Part shown: positions 35,164 to 43,638 of the stretch, in pieces | Layout: the number at the start of each line of letters is the position of its first letter | Numbering within the stretch: the stretch's first letter is position 1 | DNA from: Armatimonadaceae bacterium | Lineage (GTDB): Bacteria; Armatimonadota; Armatimonadia; Armatimonadales; Armatimonadaceae | Direction of reading: 5' to 3' | Length of the DNA stretch: 64,000 bases | Assembly: GCA_030447685.1 (NCBI GenBank) | Contig: JAUJOK010000015.1 | Location: 1,815-65,814, forward strand | Translations under genes and position numbers: made by a program | Notes under the pieces: model-generated | The model's database searches: none | Told to the model about the DNA's origin: nothing | What the model saw: only the letters and a program-made list of their open reading frames with translations

Positions 35164-35427
35164 CTGTGCGCAGTTCCTGTCATTTCTTGATTTTCGTCGG
35201 GTGCCATTCACTGGCGGCGAAAATCACTGTCATTCTTTGGCTACTATATCCTGTGCAGTCGCAGCACATTGGCACAACATATAGGGCAGTCCGCAGCAGT
35301 ATTCCCGCTATTGCGTCACAACTCCTGCCTGCGCGTTAAAAGTTTCCGTGCATGTCGCGGAGCGGGTGGTAGGGGCGGGGGAACCCGTGCTACGATGGGG
35401 TGTATTCAAGAGAAGGGTACGGCGGCG

Positions 35428-35802
35428 ATGGAACTGACGATAACTGCTGTTCTCAAGGGCAGCCCCGCTGTTGCCTCTGCCATCGGCGTTACGCGCCTGA
35501 CCCTCGCGCCCGGCGAACTATATTGCCTGCCGCCCGCCTGCCGCAACGTGCGCGCCGCTTCCGGCGGGGCATGGATCAGCGCCCGGGGCGAAGATATAGT
35601 TTTGACGCAGGGCGAGACAACAGCGGTGGCGTCTCGCGCGGGCGATCCTGCGCTGGTTTCGGCCCTGGGTGATGCGCCTCTGGTTTTGGAATGGGAGGGA
35701 GTGGACGAGCTATGTCGGAGTCGGACGAAATTCAGCTATTGGAGACGCTGGCGGGAGAGATTCGGACACAGGCCGCCGAGGGCCGGGAGAACCTGTGCGT
35801 AG
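35428..35802 (+). CDS. DUF2917-like small protein
   Basis: A 124-residue protein. Residues 20-80 (LTLAPGELYCLPPACRNVRA, then GAWISARGEDIVLTQGE) resemble DUF2917, a small beta barrel with the pattern L-x-x-G-E-x-x-x-L ... G-x-x-W-I-S ... D-x-x-L-x-x-G. The C-terminal 40 residues are basic and overlap the start of the AraC-Ogt gene in another frame. The overlap suggests the two are co-expressed. The function is unknown. Confidence 0.55.
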   Translation: MELTITAVLKGSPAVASAIGVTRLTLAPGELYCLPPACRNVRAASGGAWISARGEDIVLTQGETTAVASRAGDPALVSALGDAPLVLEWEGVDELCRSRTKFSYWRRWRERFGHRPPRAGRTCA

Positions 35803-36614
35803 AGCGGCTGCTCGCCGCTGCCCCGTGGAGCCGTCGGCAGATGGAGCGGCTGTTTCGTGAGCGGTATCTGACCAGCCCGGCCCGCTACTTCCGCGATTGC
35901 CAGACCGAGGCCGCCGAACGATTACTGAGCGCGGGGCACGATGTTCTATCGGCGTCGCAGGAATCGGGCTTCGCCAGTCCGGGACGGCTCCATGATGCAC
36001 TGGTGCTGCGTCGTGGCTTAACGCCGGGCGAAGTGCGGCGGCGCGGCGCGGGCGTTACCATAGACTTCGGCTTTTTCGATACGCAGATCGGCGTCGTTCT
36101 GCTGGCGGCGACCACGCGCGGCCTGTGCTCGCTGCGCATCTGCCAGTTCGTGGGAGCGGAAGAACAGCTTGCCGAGGTGCGCCGCGACTACCCGGAAGCG
36201 GAGATTATCGAGAACCCGGAACCGGTACAGCCGTACGCGGACCAGTTGGTCGCGTATCTCGATGCACGCTCCGAACGCTTTTGTCCCCAGCTGGATATTC
36301 TGTACGGCACGACCTTTCAGCGCGAGGTCTGGGCGGAACTCCAGCGGACGAAGCCGGGTGACGTTTTCTCCTATACCGACCTGGCGGCCCGTGTCGGGCG
36401 GCCCGATGCCGTCCGCGCTGTCGCCGGTGCCTGCGCGCGCAACCATATCGCTATTGCCATTCCCTGCCATCGCGCCGTGCGGCAGGACGGTTCACTGGCA
36501 GGCTTCCGCTGGGGCACGGACTGGAAGCGCCGCCTGCTGGACCTGGAGGCGCAGATAGGCGGACAGCAGAGCCTTAACCTCATGAATGCTGCCCCGTCGT
36601 CCCCCGCCGCGTGA
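35712..36614 (+). CDS. AraC-type HTH fused to O6-alkylguanine-DNA methyltransferase
   Basis: A 300-residue Ada-like fusion. Residues about 1-105 are an AraC-type double helix-turn-helix (ERLFRERYLTSPARYFRD, SQESGFASPGRLHDALV). Residues about 140-290 are an Ogt/MGMT domain with the active-site PCHRAV, preceded by AVAGACARNHIAIAI, and GTTFQREVWAELQRTKPG. It repairs O6-alkylguanine by suicidal transfer to the PCHR Cys. The N-terminal Ada metal-binding domain, which senses phosphotriesters, is absent. Start ATG 35712 lies after a GGGAG box. The stop overlaps the next gene. Confidence 0.88.
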   Translation: MSESDEIQLLETLAGEIRTQAAEGRENLCVERLLAAAPWSRRQMERLFRERYLTSPARYFRDCQTEAAERLLSAGHDVLSASQESGFASPGRLHDALVLRRGLTPGEVRRRGAGVTIDFGFFDTQIGVVLLAATTRGLCSLRICQFVGAEEQLAEVRRDYPEAEIIENPEPVQPYADQLVAYLDARSERFCPQLDILYGTTFQREVWAELQRTKPGDVFSYTDLAARVGRPDAVRAVAGACARNHIAIAIPCHRAVRQDGSLAGFRWGTDWKRRLLDLEAQIGGQQSLNLMNAAPSSPAA

Positions 36615-37480
36615 TGCGCCATTGGGACAAACGGACACTGCTGGCGGCGGCTGTTACCATCGTGGTCTGGGCGTCGGCGTTTCCTGCCATTCGGCTCGCG
36701 CTGGGCGCATACTCTCCCGCGCATCTGGCGCTGCTGCGGTTTTTGGTCGCCTCGCTTGCGCTCGGTCTGTACGCCGCCATCGCTCCGCCGCACCCGCCTG
36801 CGCGCCGGGACATTCCGCTTATCGCACTGCTCGGCTTTCTGGGCGTCGCCGTCTACCATTGCCCTGAATGCCGGTGAGCGCACGGTGACGGCGGGCGCGG
36901 CCAGCCTGCTGGTGAATACCGGCCCCATCTTCACCGCGCTGCTCGCCACCGCGTTTCTGCACGAGCGGCTTTCAATGCGCGGGTGGATCGGCATCGGCAT
37001 CAGCTTCACGGGGGCAGTCCTTATCGCCCTGGGTGAAGGGAAAGGTTTTCGCCTTTCACCGGACGCGCTTTTTATCGTGCTGGCGGCGGTCTGCTTCAGC
37101 CTGTACGCCGTTCTTTCCAAGCCGCTTTTAGCCCGGTACGGGGCGCAGCGAATGTCCTTTTACGCCATCTGGATCGGTACGCTGTTTCTGCTCCCATTTC
37201 TTGCAGGCTTTCCTGAGGCCGTGCGTGATGCCCGCTCCATGCCACGCTTGCGGGGGTCTATCTGGGCGTCTTCCCAACGGCCCTCGCCTACGCCACCTGG
37301 GCCTACACGCTCGCACGCAGCCCGGCCTCCACCGCCTCCAGCCTGCTGTACCTCGTGCCTGCCTTCGCCACCCTGATCGCCTGGTTCTGGCTCGGCGAGA
37401 TTCCCTCGGCGTTCTCGCTGCTCGGCGGCGCGCTCGCCCTTTCCGGCGTCGCCCTGGTTCACACCGCGCGTTCACGTTGA
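36614..37480 (+). pseudogene. EamA-family (DMT) transporter, frameshifted twice
   Basis: A drug/metabolite transporter with two EamA domains split over three frames. The first reads WDKRTLLAAAVTIVVWASAF. A shift near 36865 leads to GERTVTAGAASLLVNTGPIF and FTGAVLIALGEGKG. A second shift near 37235 leads to VFPTALAYATWAYTLARSP and an end at 37480. All ten expected helices are represented, so only one or two bases appear lost at each break. Substrate unknown. The ATG overlaps the preceding stop (TGATG). Confidence 0.75.
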
Positions 37481-37557
37481 CAGCGGCGGGACGGGCGTGC
37501 TACACTTCTTCGGTTGTCGGGCGGCTGCCAGCGCCCGCGCCGGTAAAGGGGACGGGC

Positions 37558-38514
37558 ATGCCGAACGCGGAAGTCGCCGCAAAGATCCGCGAGGTCGTGC
37601 AGCAGGTTGAGACGGTTATCGTCGGGAAGCGCGAAGCAGTGGAACGGGCAGTTATCGCGCTGCTCTGCAACGGCCACCTGCTTATCGAGGATATTCCCGG
37701 TGTCGGTAAAACAACCCTGGCAAAGTCGCTGGCGCTTTCGCTGGGCTGCGTGTTTAAGCGTATTCAGTTCACCCCCGACCTGCTTCCCGCCGACATCACC
37801 GGCACGTCGGTATACAACCAGAAGAACAGCGAATTCGAGTTCCGGCAGGGACCGGTCTTCGCCAACGTGGTTCTGGCCGACGAAATCAACCGGGCGACCC
37901 CGAAGACGCAGGCCGCGCTTCTGGAGTGCATGGATGAGCTTCAGGTGACGGCGGACGGCGTCACCCACCCGCTGCTGCGTCCGTTTTTCGTCATCGCGAC
38001 GCAGAACAATATCGAGCACGCGGGCACCTATCCGCTGCCGGAAGCGCAGTTGGACCGTTTCCTGATGCGCGTCGGCATCGGCTACCCTGCCGCCGGCGAC
38101 GAGGTACGCATCTTAGAGGCGCAGACACGCTCCCACCCGCTCGGCGCAATTCGCGCCGTCGTATCCACCGAAGAACTGCTTTCGCTTCAGGACGCCGTTC
38201 GTTCGGTTTTCGTCCACAAGTCCATCCAGAGCTATATTGTCGAGATCGTGACGGCTACGCGCGATCATCCGCAGATCGAGGTCGGAGCCAGCCCGCGCGG
38301 ATCGCTTGCCCTGCTACACGCGGCGCAGGCATACTCCGCCGTACAGGGACGTGCCTTCGTCCTGCCCGACGACGTGAAACTGCTCGGCCCGGACGTGCTG
38401 GCGCACCGCCTGGTTCTGTCGCCCGAGGCGCGCGCGCGCGGCATGGACGAGAACGCTATCGTCGCCGACCTTCTAAACCGCGTTCCGGTTCCCGTCGGCG
38501 TAACGAAACAATAA
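37558..38514 (+). CDS. MoxR-family AAA+ ATPase
   Basis: A 318-residue AAA+ chaperone. Walker A is GVGKTTLAKSLA, Walker B VVLADEINRATPKTQAALLE, sensor 1 FVIATQNNIEHAGTYPLPEA, and arginine finger region EAQLDRFLMRVGIGYP. MoxR proteins remodel or mature partner complexes, often with VWA proteins. No VWA gene is nearby. ATG 37558 has an AAAGGGG box; the frame upstream reads through the EamA gene and is not coding. Confidence 0.92.
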   Translation: MPNAEVAAKIREVVQQVETVIVGKREAVERAVIALLCNGHLLIEDIPGVGKTTLAKSLALSLGCVFKRIQFTPDLLPADITGTSVYNQKNSEFEFRQGPVFANVVLADEINRATPKTQAALLECMDELQVTADGVTHPLLRPFFVIATQNNIEHAGTYPLPEAQLDRFLMRVGIGYPAAGDEVRILEAQTRSHPLGAIRAVVSTEELLSLQDAVRSVFVHKSIQSYIVEIVTATRDHPQIEVGASPRGSLALLHAAQAYSAVQGRAFVLPDDVKLLGPDVLAHRLVLSPEARARGMDENAIVADLLNRVPVPVGVTKQ

Positions 38515-38625
38515 AGCGTTGAGAGTTGAAAGCTGAGCGTTGAGAGTGAGTGGACAACATACCGCAGTGCAGGCTTCTGACGGATCGGCTTTCTCTCAAC
38601 GCTCAACGCTCAACGCTCAACGACT
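38515..38625. repeat. Inverted GTTGAGAG/CTCTCAAC repeat pair
   Basis: Copies of GCGTTGAGAGTTGAAAGC and GCGTTGAGAGTG lie at 38516-38547, and an opposite series of tandem CGCTCAAC units lies at 38594-38625. The two arms can pair across about 45 bases. Such CGCTCAAC/GTTGAGCG tandem units occur as interspersed repeats in other genomes (general knowledge). It sits over the 5' end of tatD. Confidence 0.6.
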
Positions 38626-39412
38626 CATAGACACCCACGTCCACCTGAACCACGACGATCTGCTGGCAGATATTTCCGGCATGACGGCGCGCGCCCAGGC
38701 GGCAGGCGTCGGCGGTTTTGTCGTGGTGGGCTACGATTTGCCGTCCTCGGAACGCGGGATCCATCTTGCCGAAGGCGATGCCCGCATCTGGGCGACTGTG
38801 GGCATCCACCCGCATGAGGCCGAGGCGTGGGACGAAGCGGCGGCGGCTAAACTGAAGGGGTGGGCGGCACATCCCCGCGTAGTCGCCATCGGGGAGATCG
38901 GGCTGGATTTTTACCGTGACCTGTCTCCCCGCCCCGCGCAGCACACCGCTTTTGCTGCCCAACTGGAGATGGCTGCGGAAGCCGATCTGCCGGTCGTTAT
39001 CCATTGCTGCGACGCCTACGAGGAAACACTTTCCGTGCTGGAAGCGCATGCCGATTCCCTGCCGGGCGTGATTCTGCACTGCTTTCAGGGCGAGCACAGG
39101 CACGCCGAGCGGGCGTGGGCGCGCGGCTGGTTCCTGGGCATCGGCGGCGCGGTGACGTTCAAGAATCAGGAAGCGCTGCGCGAAATCGTTCGGGCCGCGC
39201 CGCCGGAGTGCCTGCTTCTGGAAACGGACGCACCCTATCTGTCCCCCGTTCCCCTGCGCGGCAAATACCCGAATGAACCCGCCCGCGTTGCCCTCATCGC
39301 CGAAAAGGTGGCCGAACTGCGCGGCAGCGACGTGGCGGCGCTGGCTGCCGCGACAACGGAGAATGCGGCACGTGCGTTTCGAATGGCCTCTCCCCCTTGC
39401 CCCGTCTCCTAA
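38540..39412 (+). CDS. tatD: TatD-family metal-dependent DNase/hydrolase
   Basis: A TIM-barrel metal-dependent hydrolase. LIDTHVHLNHDD has the first metal motif, GIHPHEAE the second, IGEIGLDFYRD the third, VIHCCDAYEE and ILHCFQGE the fourth, and LLETDAPYLSP the last. TatD has 3'-5' DNase activity; homologues also act as deacylases. TatD proteins usually begin ML-ID-x-H. Here the first 27 residues are encoded by an inserted repeat, with a TTG start inside it. The C-terminal end is also repeat-derived. Confidence 0.88.
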   Translation: MRVSGQHTAVQASDGSAFSQRSTLNAQRLIDTHVHLNHDDLLADISGMTARAQAAGVGGFVVVGYDLPSSERGIHLAEGDARIWATVGIHPHEAEAWDEAAAAKLKGWAAHPRVVAIGEIGLDFYRDLSPRPAQHTAFAAQLEMAAEADLPVVIHCCDAYEETLSVLEAHADSLPGVILHCFQGEHRHAERAWARGWFLGIGGAVTFKNQEALREIVRAAPPECLLLETDAPYLSPVPLRGKYPNEPARVALIAEKVAELRGSDVAALAAATTENAARAFRMASPPCPVS

Positions 39413-39432
39413 AGGGTAGGGGGCAGACGGGA
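39390..39432. repeat. CTCTCC palindrome at the tatD 3' end
   Basis: CCCCGTCTCC and the later GGGGCAGACGGGAG are inverted copies that form the last tatD codons and its downstream flank. They belong to the same family as 11786-11808. Confidence 0.5.
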
Positions 39433-39438
39433 GAAGCC

Positions 39439-40320
39439 CTATCGCCGGGCGGCCCGCACTTCCGCAAGAAGGGCATCCACGGCGGCCTTGACACCTTCCA
39501 GCGCACCCTCAATGGCGGGAAGGTCTTCACCGGATACCGCGCTTACCCTGATCTCGCCCAGTGTCGGAAGCATGCGAGTCAGGATGTCGGCGAAGGCGCG
39601 GCCCGTGGAAAAGGGTGACTTATCCTCGGAACCTATGACGTGCGGCAAATCTTCCAGCGCGCTGCCGAGTATCTCGTCGCTTTTGTCCGGGTGGGCGCGC
39701 AGGGCGCGCGCGACGCGATTGGTATCCTCGGACGAAAGCTTCTCGTCCCGAATCTTTTCCACCAGCCGCTCCTGAAGCTCCGGCTCCTCGCCAAGCTGCC
39801 GCAAAAAGCGCGCATGCTTTTCCGTCAGGTTGCCGTCGGCGGGGCGGTTCGGGGAGGAGACGATCTGCTCGCCAATGCTCGTGGGCAGGTCCAGCAGGTC
39901 GAGGAGGTAGCCGACGGAACGCTCGGAAATAGCCACGCGCTGGGCAATCTCCTTGTTGGTGGCTCCCAGACGCTCCTTCAGCGCCTTCAGTGCGTTCGCC
40001 TTGTCCAGCGGAGCCAGGTCCTCCCGCTGCAGGTTCTCCACTAACTGCTCGGTGGCGCGGCTGTCGGCGTCGGCGTCCGATTCGCGGATCAGGCAGGGGA
40101 TGTCGAACAGCCCGGCAATCTGCGCGGCCCGCCAGCGGCGCTCGCCGGTGACGATGCGAAAGCCATCTATGCCCGCAAGCGGGATAACGGTGATGGGATT
40201 CAGAACGCCATGCTGGCGGATCGAGTCGGCAAGACCGGCCAGGGACGCTTCGTCGAGCGCGCGCCGGGGCTGGTCGGGGTCTTCGACGATTCGGGTCACT
40301 TCGATAAGACGCAGGTCCAA
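39439..40320 (-). CDS. parB: ParB/Spo0J chromosome-partitioning protein
   Basis: A 293-residue CTP-dependent DNA clamp that loads at parS. Box I is VEDPDQPRRALDEASLAGLA, the CTP-binding box II GERRWRAAQIAG, then TEQLVENLQREDLAPLDKA. The helix-turn-helix is KEIAQRVAISERSVGYLLDL. The C-terminal dimer domain is Ala/Val/Glu-rich. The TTG start at 40320 has AGGAG about 8 bases upstream; the longer frame is Gly/Arg/Ser-rich noise. No parA lies beside it. No parS-like site was found by eye near the gene. Confidence 0.92.
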   Translation of the reverse strand: MDLRLIEVTRIVEDPDQPRRALDEASLAGLADSIRQHGVLNPITVIPLAGIDGFRIVTGERRWRAAQIAGLFDIPCLIRESDADADSRATEQLVENLQREDLAPLDKANALKALKERLGATNKEIAQRVAISERSVGYLLDLLDLPTSIGEQIVSSPNRPADGNLTEKHARFLRQLGEEPELQERLVEKIRDEKLSSEDTNRVARALRAHPDKSDEILGSALEDLPHVIGSEDKSPFSTGRAFADILTRMLPTLGEIRVSAVSGEDLPAIEGALEGVKAAVDALLAEVRAARR

Positions 40321-40433
40321 AAAAGTTCTCCTGTGACGATTAGGTTCGGGCACGGGGGCAGCGGCCCCGTATAGTATACCGTGCCGCCGCCGCTGGCGGA
40401 CCGAGGAACGCCCCACCGGGAGGCCCGCCGTTG

Positions 40434-40442
40434 TGCTATAAT
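40434..40442 (+). promoter_or_regulatory. Extended -10 element before the conserved unknown gene
   Basis: TGCTATAAT, the same sequence as the kdsD element. It overlaps ATG 40441, so translation must start later, at GTG 40447 (leaderless) or GTG 40459 (with a GGAGG box). Confidence 0.6.
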
Positions 40443-40458
40443 GCCGGTGGAGGTATTT

Positions 40459-41157
40459 GTGGAAGTTTCCCCGTCCGCCGCCGCTGCTGCTGCTGCTGCC
40501 CCCCGCGTTATCTCGGTCAAGGAGATTGAAGCCACTTTGCGCCGCCTGCGCGGAGTTCTTGCCTGCCGGGTGGTCTGCGACGCCGCCGGTGGTATCCACG
40601 AAGTCCACGCCGTAGCCGAGGCGGGTCGTCCCGCCAAGATGGTGGTTCGCGACATCGAATCGGCGCTGCGTGCCCAATGGACCCTTTCCATCGACCGCAA
40701 TAAGATTTCCGTCGCCCAGGTCGCTCCTGGACAAAGCGCGTCATCTCAGGCGGCCCGCCCCCGTTTGCGCCTTGTTTCGGCCCAGGTCACCAGTGAGAAG
40801 GGGCACAGCACGGCTCAGGTGGTTCTGCGCCCCGGCGATGCGCCCGACACGACGGGGACCGCCACGGCCCCGGACGGCCAGCCTGCGGCCCGCCTTTTAA
40901 CCAGCGCCACGTTGCGCGCCGTGGAAGCTTACCGGAATACGCCGGGCCGCCTGCGCCTGGTGGATGTGACCACGGTTTCCCTGGGCGATCAGACAGCGAT
41001 AGTTCTGCTGGTGGCGCTCCAAACGGGCAAAGGCGACGACCTGCTGACCGGCTCCGCACTCCTGCGCGGCGATGCCGACCGCGCCGTGGTGGCCGCCGCG
41101 CTGGATGCGGTTAACCGTCGTCTCGTGTCCTTGAACCCCTCCGGCGGCGCGTCTTAA
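40459..41157 (+). CDS. Conserved-looking unknown with repeated domain pattern
   Basis: A 232-residue protein that I cannot assign. The key block is LRGVLACRVVCDAAGGIHEV and IHEVHAVAEAGRPAKMVVRD, then IESALRAQW and RNKISVAQV. This 'GVLACRV...IHEVHV...RPAK-x-VRDIES' pattern occurs in many Gram-positive and deep-branching bacteria (general memory, unchecked). An alanine-rich stretch follows the start. The second half (TLRAVEAYRNTPGRLRLVD) is a separate alpha/beta domain. The chosen GTG has GGAGG five bases upstream. It precedes the GT39 gene by 10 bases. Confidence 0.65.
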   Translation: MEVSPSAAAAAAAAPRVISVKEIEATLRRLRGVLACRVVCDAAGGIHEVHAVAEAGRPAKMVVRDIESALRAQWTLSIDRNKISVAQVAPGQSASSQAARPRLRLVSAQVTSEKGHSTAQVVLRPGDAPDTTGTATAPDGQPAARLLTSATLRAVEAYRNTPGRLRLVDVTTVSLGDQTAIVLLVALQTGKGDDLLTGSALLRGDADRAVVAAALDAVNRRLVSLNPSGGAS

Positions 41158-41167
41158 GCGATCCGCC

Positions 41168-42904
41168 GTGTCTTCTTCCCCTTCCCCGCCAGCCCGGCAA
41201 AGCGCGCTCTTTTCGGCGCCCGTTCTCATCGTTGCGGTGGCGCTGGCGCTGCGCCTGTACGGCATTGCCTGGGCCTTGCCGGATGATAGCCGCCTGTTCT
41301 CGTTTCATCCCGACGAAAGCATGGTCGTCGGCGCGGCGCTTCGTTTAAACCCGTTTGTCGGGCGGCTTGATCCCGGCTTTTACAACTACGGCTCACTGGC
41401 CCTGCTGCTGTTTTCCGCCGCGATTCATCTGGGAGAGGCGATAGGACTGATTTCGGCAGGCCCCGCGCCGGGCGTTCCCTCGGCAAGCGCGCTGCTGATG
41501 GCCCGCCTGGTGACGGCAAGCCTGGGCGCGGCGACCTGTTTGTTTTTAATCAGCAGCGGGCGACGGCTGTGGGACGAGCGCGCCGGGCTGTGGGCGGGCG
41601 CACTGTACGCGGTCGCGCCGCTCGCCGTGCAGCACGGCCACTTCGCCACGGTGGACGTTCCGGCCACTTTTTTTATCGCCGGGTCCCTTTTCTTTGCCGC
41701 GCGCTCTCTGACCACAGAAACTCCGAGCGTTCGCGACCTGCTGTGGGCCGGACTGTGGGCCGGACTGGCGGCGGCAACGAAATACAATGCCGGGTTAGTG
41801 CTGCTGGCGGCGGGGGCGGCGGCCTTGCGGAAAGGCCCCCCCGCCCCCAGCCGCGCAGCGGCTTTTAAGTCGCCCTTTGGGCGTGGGGGTGCCCGAAGAA
41901 AAGACGGCGCGCCCGCGGCCAGCATCTCCGCCCCCCCCATTATTGGGGGCAGGGGGGGCCTCGTCGTTATCAGCGCACTCATCGGATTTCTCATTGGCTG
42001 CCCCGGTATCCTGCTGGACTGGAATCGCTGGGCAAGCGGCTTCGCGTTCGAGGCGGTTCATGTTCGCGCGGGGCACGGACTGGTCTTTGTAAACACGCCG
42101 CCCGGTTTCTGGTATCACATCGCGGTGAACCTGCGCTGGGGGCTGGGCCTGCCGCTGCTGCTCATCACCCTGATCGGCACCGGGTACGCGCTGTATCGCC
42201 GCCGCCCGGCGGATTGGATGCTGCTTGCGTTCCTCCTGCCCTACTATCTGCTGATCGGGCTGGCTCAGGTGAAGTTCGCACGCTACACGCTGCCGCTGTT
42301 TCCTCCGCTTCTGCTGCTGACGGGCGCGCTACTGGCTGTCGGTTCGGTGAAACCACTGCCGCGCCGCCTGCTCCGGGCCACCGGCGCGCTGGCGGGCGCG
42401 TACGCTCTGCTTTTCAGCTTCGCGCTGGATAAAACCATGACACTGCCCGACACGCGCGACCAGGCCGCCGCCTTTGTGCGCAGCGGCGGCATCGGATCCG
42501 TCGGTTTCCCCACCGGCCCCTGGTATTGGTCGCCGACACTGCATCCGCTGCTGACCGCGCCGGTTCCCCAAGCGGCGCAGCAGGCGGCGGCAAGCCTGAG
42601 CAGTCTGCGGCTGATACCCGCTCTGGAGGAATGGAGCACGGCTTCGCTCCGGCAAAGCGCACCCGATGCCGTTGCTTTGAGCGAGTTCGAATATGGGGAC
42701 GCGCTGCGGGCACGGCACGCGCCCGCGCTCGACTACCTGGCCCGGCTCCGCCGCGACTATCCCGCCGCGCGCGTTTTTGCCAAGCCGGTGCAGGTTTTCG
42801 GCATTCCTTTGACGAAACTGAGCGGCGAGGATAACCTGCCCGTGCAGAATCTGCCCCACGATATGCTGTATACCAACCCTACGACGGTCGTCCGATCCCG
42901 ATGA
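41168..42904 (+). CDS. GT39-like membrane glycosyltransferase with repeat insertion
   Basis: A 578-residue protein of the PMT/ArnT type. It has about eleven hydrophobic segments (GLLLPLLLITLIGTG-like stretches) and the early acidic loop FSFHPDESMVVGAALRL, which corresponds to the lipid-sugar-binding D-E site of GT39. It should transfer a sugar from a polyprenyl phosphate donor to an extracytoplasmic target. Residues about 222-264 are encoded by a 129-bp repeat element and read PPAPSRAAAFKSPFGRGGAR and so on, unlike a membrane protein. A GTG start is used. The stop overlaps pyrF (ATGA). Confidence 0.8.
   Translation: MSSSPSPPARQSALFSAPVLIVAVALALRLYGIAWALPDDSRLFSFHPDESMVVGAALRLNPFVGRLDPGFYNYGSLALLLFSAAIHLGEAIGLISAGPAPGVPSASALLMARLVTASLGAATCLFLISSGRRLWDERAGLWAGALYAVAPLAVQHGHFATVDVPATFFIAGSLFFAARSLTTETPSVRDLLWAGLWAGLAAATKYNAGLVLLAAGAAALRKGPPAPSRAAAFKSPFGRGGARRKDGAPAASISAPPIIGGRGGLVVISALIGFLIGCPGILLDWNRWASGFAFEAVHVRAGHGLVFVNTPPGFWYHIAVNLRWGLGLPLLLITLIGTGYALYRRRPADWMLLAFLLPYYLLIGLAQVKFARYTLPLFPPLLLLTGALLAVGSVKPLPRRLLRATGALAGAYALLFSFALDKTMTLPDTRDQAAAFVRSGGIGSVGFPTGPWYWSPTLHPLLTAPVPQAAQQAAASLSSLRLIPALEEWSTASLRQSAPDAVALSEFEYGDALRARHAPALDYLARLRRDYPAARVFAKPVQVFGIPLTKLSGEDNLPVQNLPHDMLYTNPTTVVRSR
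41833..41961. mobile_element. 129-bp element with terminal inverted repeats inside a CDS
   Basis: The left end AGGCCCCCCCGCCCCCA (41833-41849) and right end TGGGGGCAGGGGGGGCCT (41944-41961) are inverted copies differing by one inserted base. The 129 bases are 43 codons with no stop. It resembles a non-autonomous (MITE- or REP-like) element that has kept the reading frame. Confidence 0.65.
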
Positions 42905-43638
42905 GCATATCTCGAAACCGTATTCTGGTCGCGCTGGATTTCGATTCTGTCGATGCCGCTGTCACCATGACGCGGCGACTGGCAGGGCACGTCGGCGGCT
43001 TCAAGGTGGGGCTGGAACTGTTCAACACTGCCGGTCCTGATGTTTTCGCGCGCCTGCGGGATGCGGGGGCGGAGCGTCTATTTTACGATGCCAAGCTCCA
43101 CGATATTCCCAACACTGTGGCCGGAGCGGTGCGGGCGGCGGCGCGGCACGGTCTGTGGATGCTGAATGTTCATGCGTCGGGCGGCGCAGCGATGTTGCGC
43201 GCGGCGCGCGCGGCGGCGGACGAGGGCGCGGCGGCGGCGGGCGTTCCTCCCCCCTTGCTCATCGGCGTCACCATGCTGACCAGCATCGATCATAACGTCC
43301 TTGAGCGCGAACTGCGTGTGCCGTGCGAACTGGCCGAGCAAGTGACGCATCTGGCGCGGCTCGCACAGGCGGCGGGACTGGACGGCGTGGTGGCCTCGCC
43401 GCAGGAGGTCATGGCAATTCGCGAAGCCTGCGGGCCGCAGTTTGTTACGGTGATTCCAGGCGTGCGCCCGGCGGGAACCGCTGCGCACGATCAGGCGCGC
43501 GTGGCGACGCCGGGCGCGGCCATTGGTGGCGGGGCGCACTATCTAGTAGTGGGCCGGGCCATCACCGGCGCACCCGATCCGGCTGCGGCGGCCCTGGCGA
43601 TTGCCGACGAGGTGAGCGCAGCGGAAGCCGGTTCGTGA
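42901..43638 (+). CDS. pyrF: Orotidine-5'-phosphate decarboxylase
   Basis: A 245-residue TIM-barrel enzyme that makes UMP in the last pyrimidine step. VALDFDSVDAA starts the barrel, and YDAKLHDIPNTV carries the catalytic Lys and Asp (D-x-K-x-x-D-I-P-x-T-V). Further, TVIPGVRPAG binds phosphate and YLVVGRAITG closes the site. Length is normal. The start overlaps the GT39 stop, and its own stop overlaps the next gene (TGATG). Confidence 0.95.
   Translation: MSISRNRILVALDFDSVDAAVTMTRRLAGHVGGFKVGLELFNTAGPDVFARLRDAGAERLFYDAKLHDIPNTVAGAVRAAARHGLWMLNVHASGGAAMLRAARAAADEGAAAAGVPPPLLIGVTMLTSIDHNVLERELRVPCELAEQVTHLARLAQAAGLDGVVASPQEVMAIREACGPQFVTVIPGVRPAGTAAHDQARVATPGAAIGGGAHYLVVGRAITGAPDPAAAALAIADEVSAAEAGS

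Noticed and set aside
33184-35190. Two long plus-strand readings over dnaE
   Set aside because: Antisense to conserved DnaE blocks; composition typical of shadows.
37201-37557. N-terminal extension of moxR
   Set aside because: It covers the EamA gene end; ATG 37558 has a good ribosome site.
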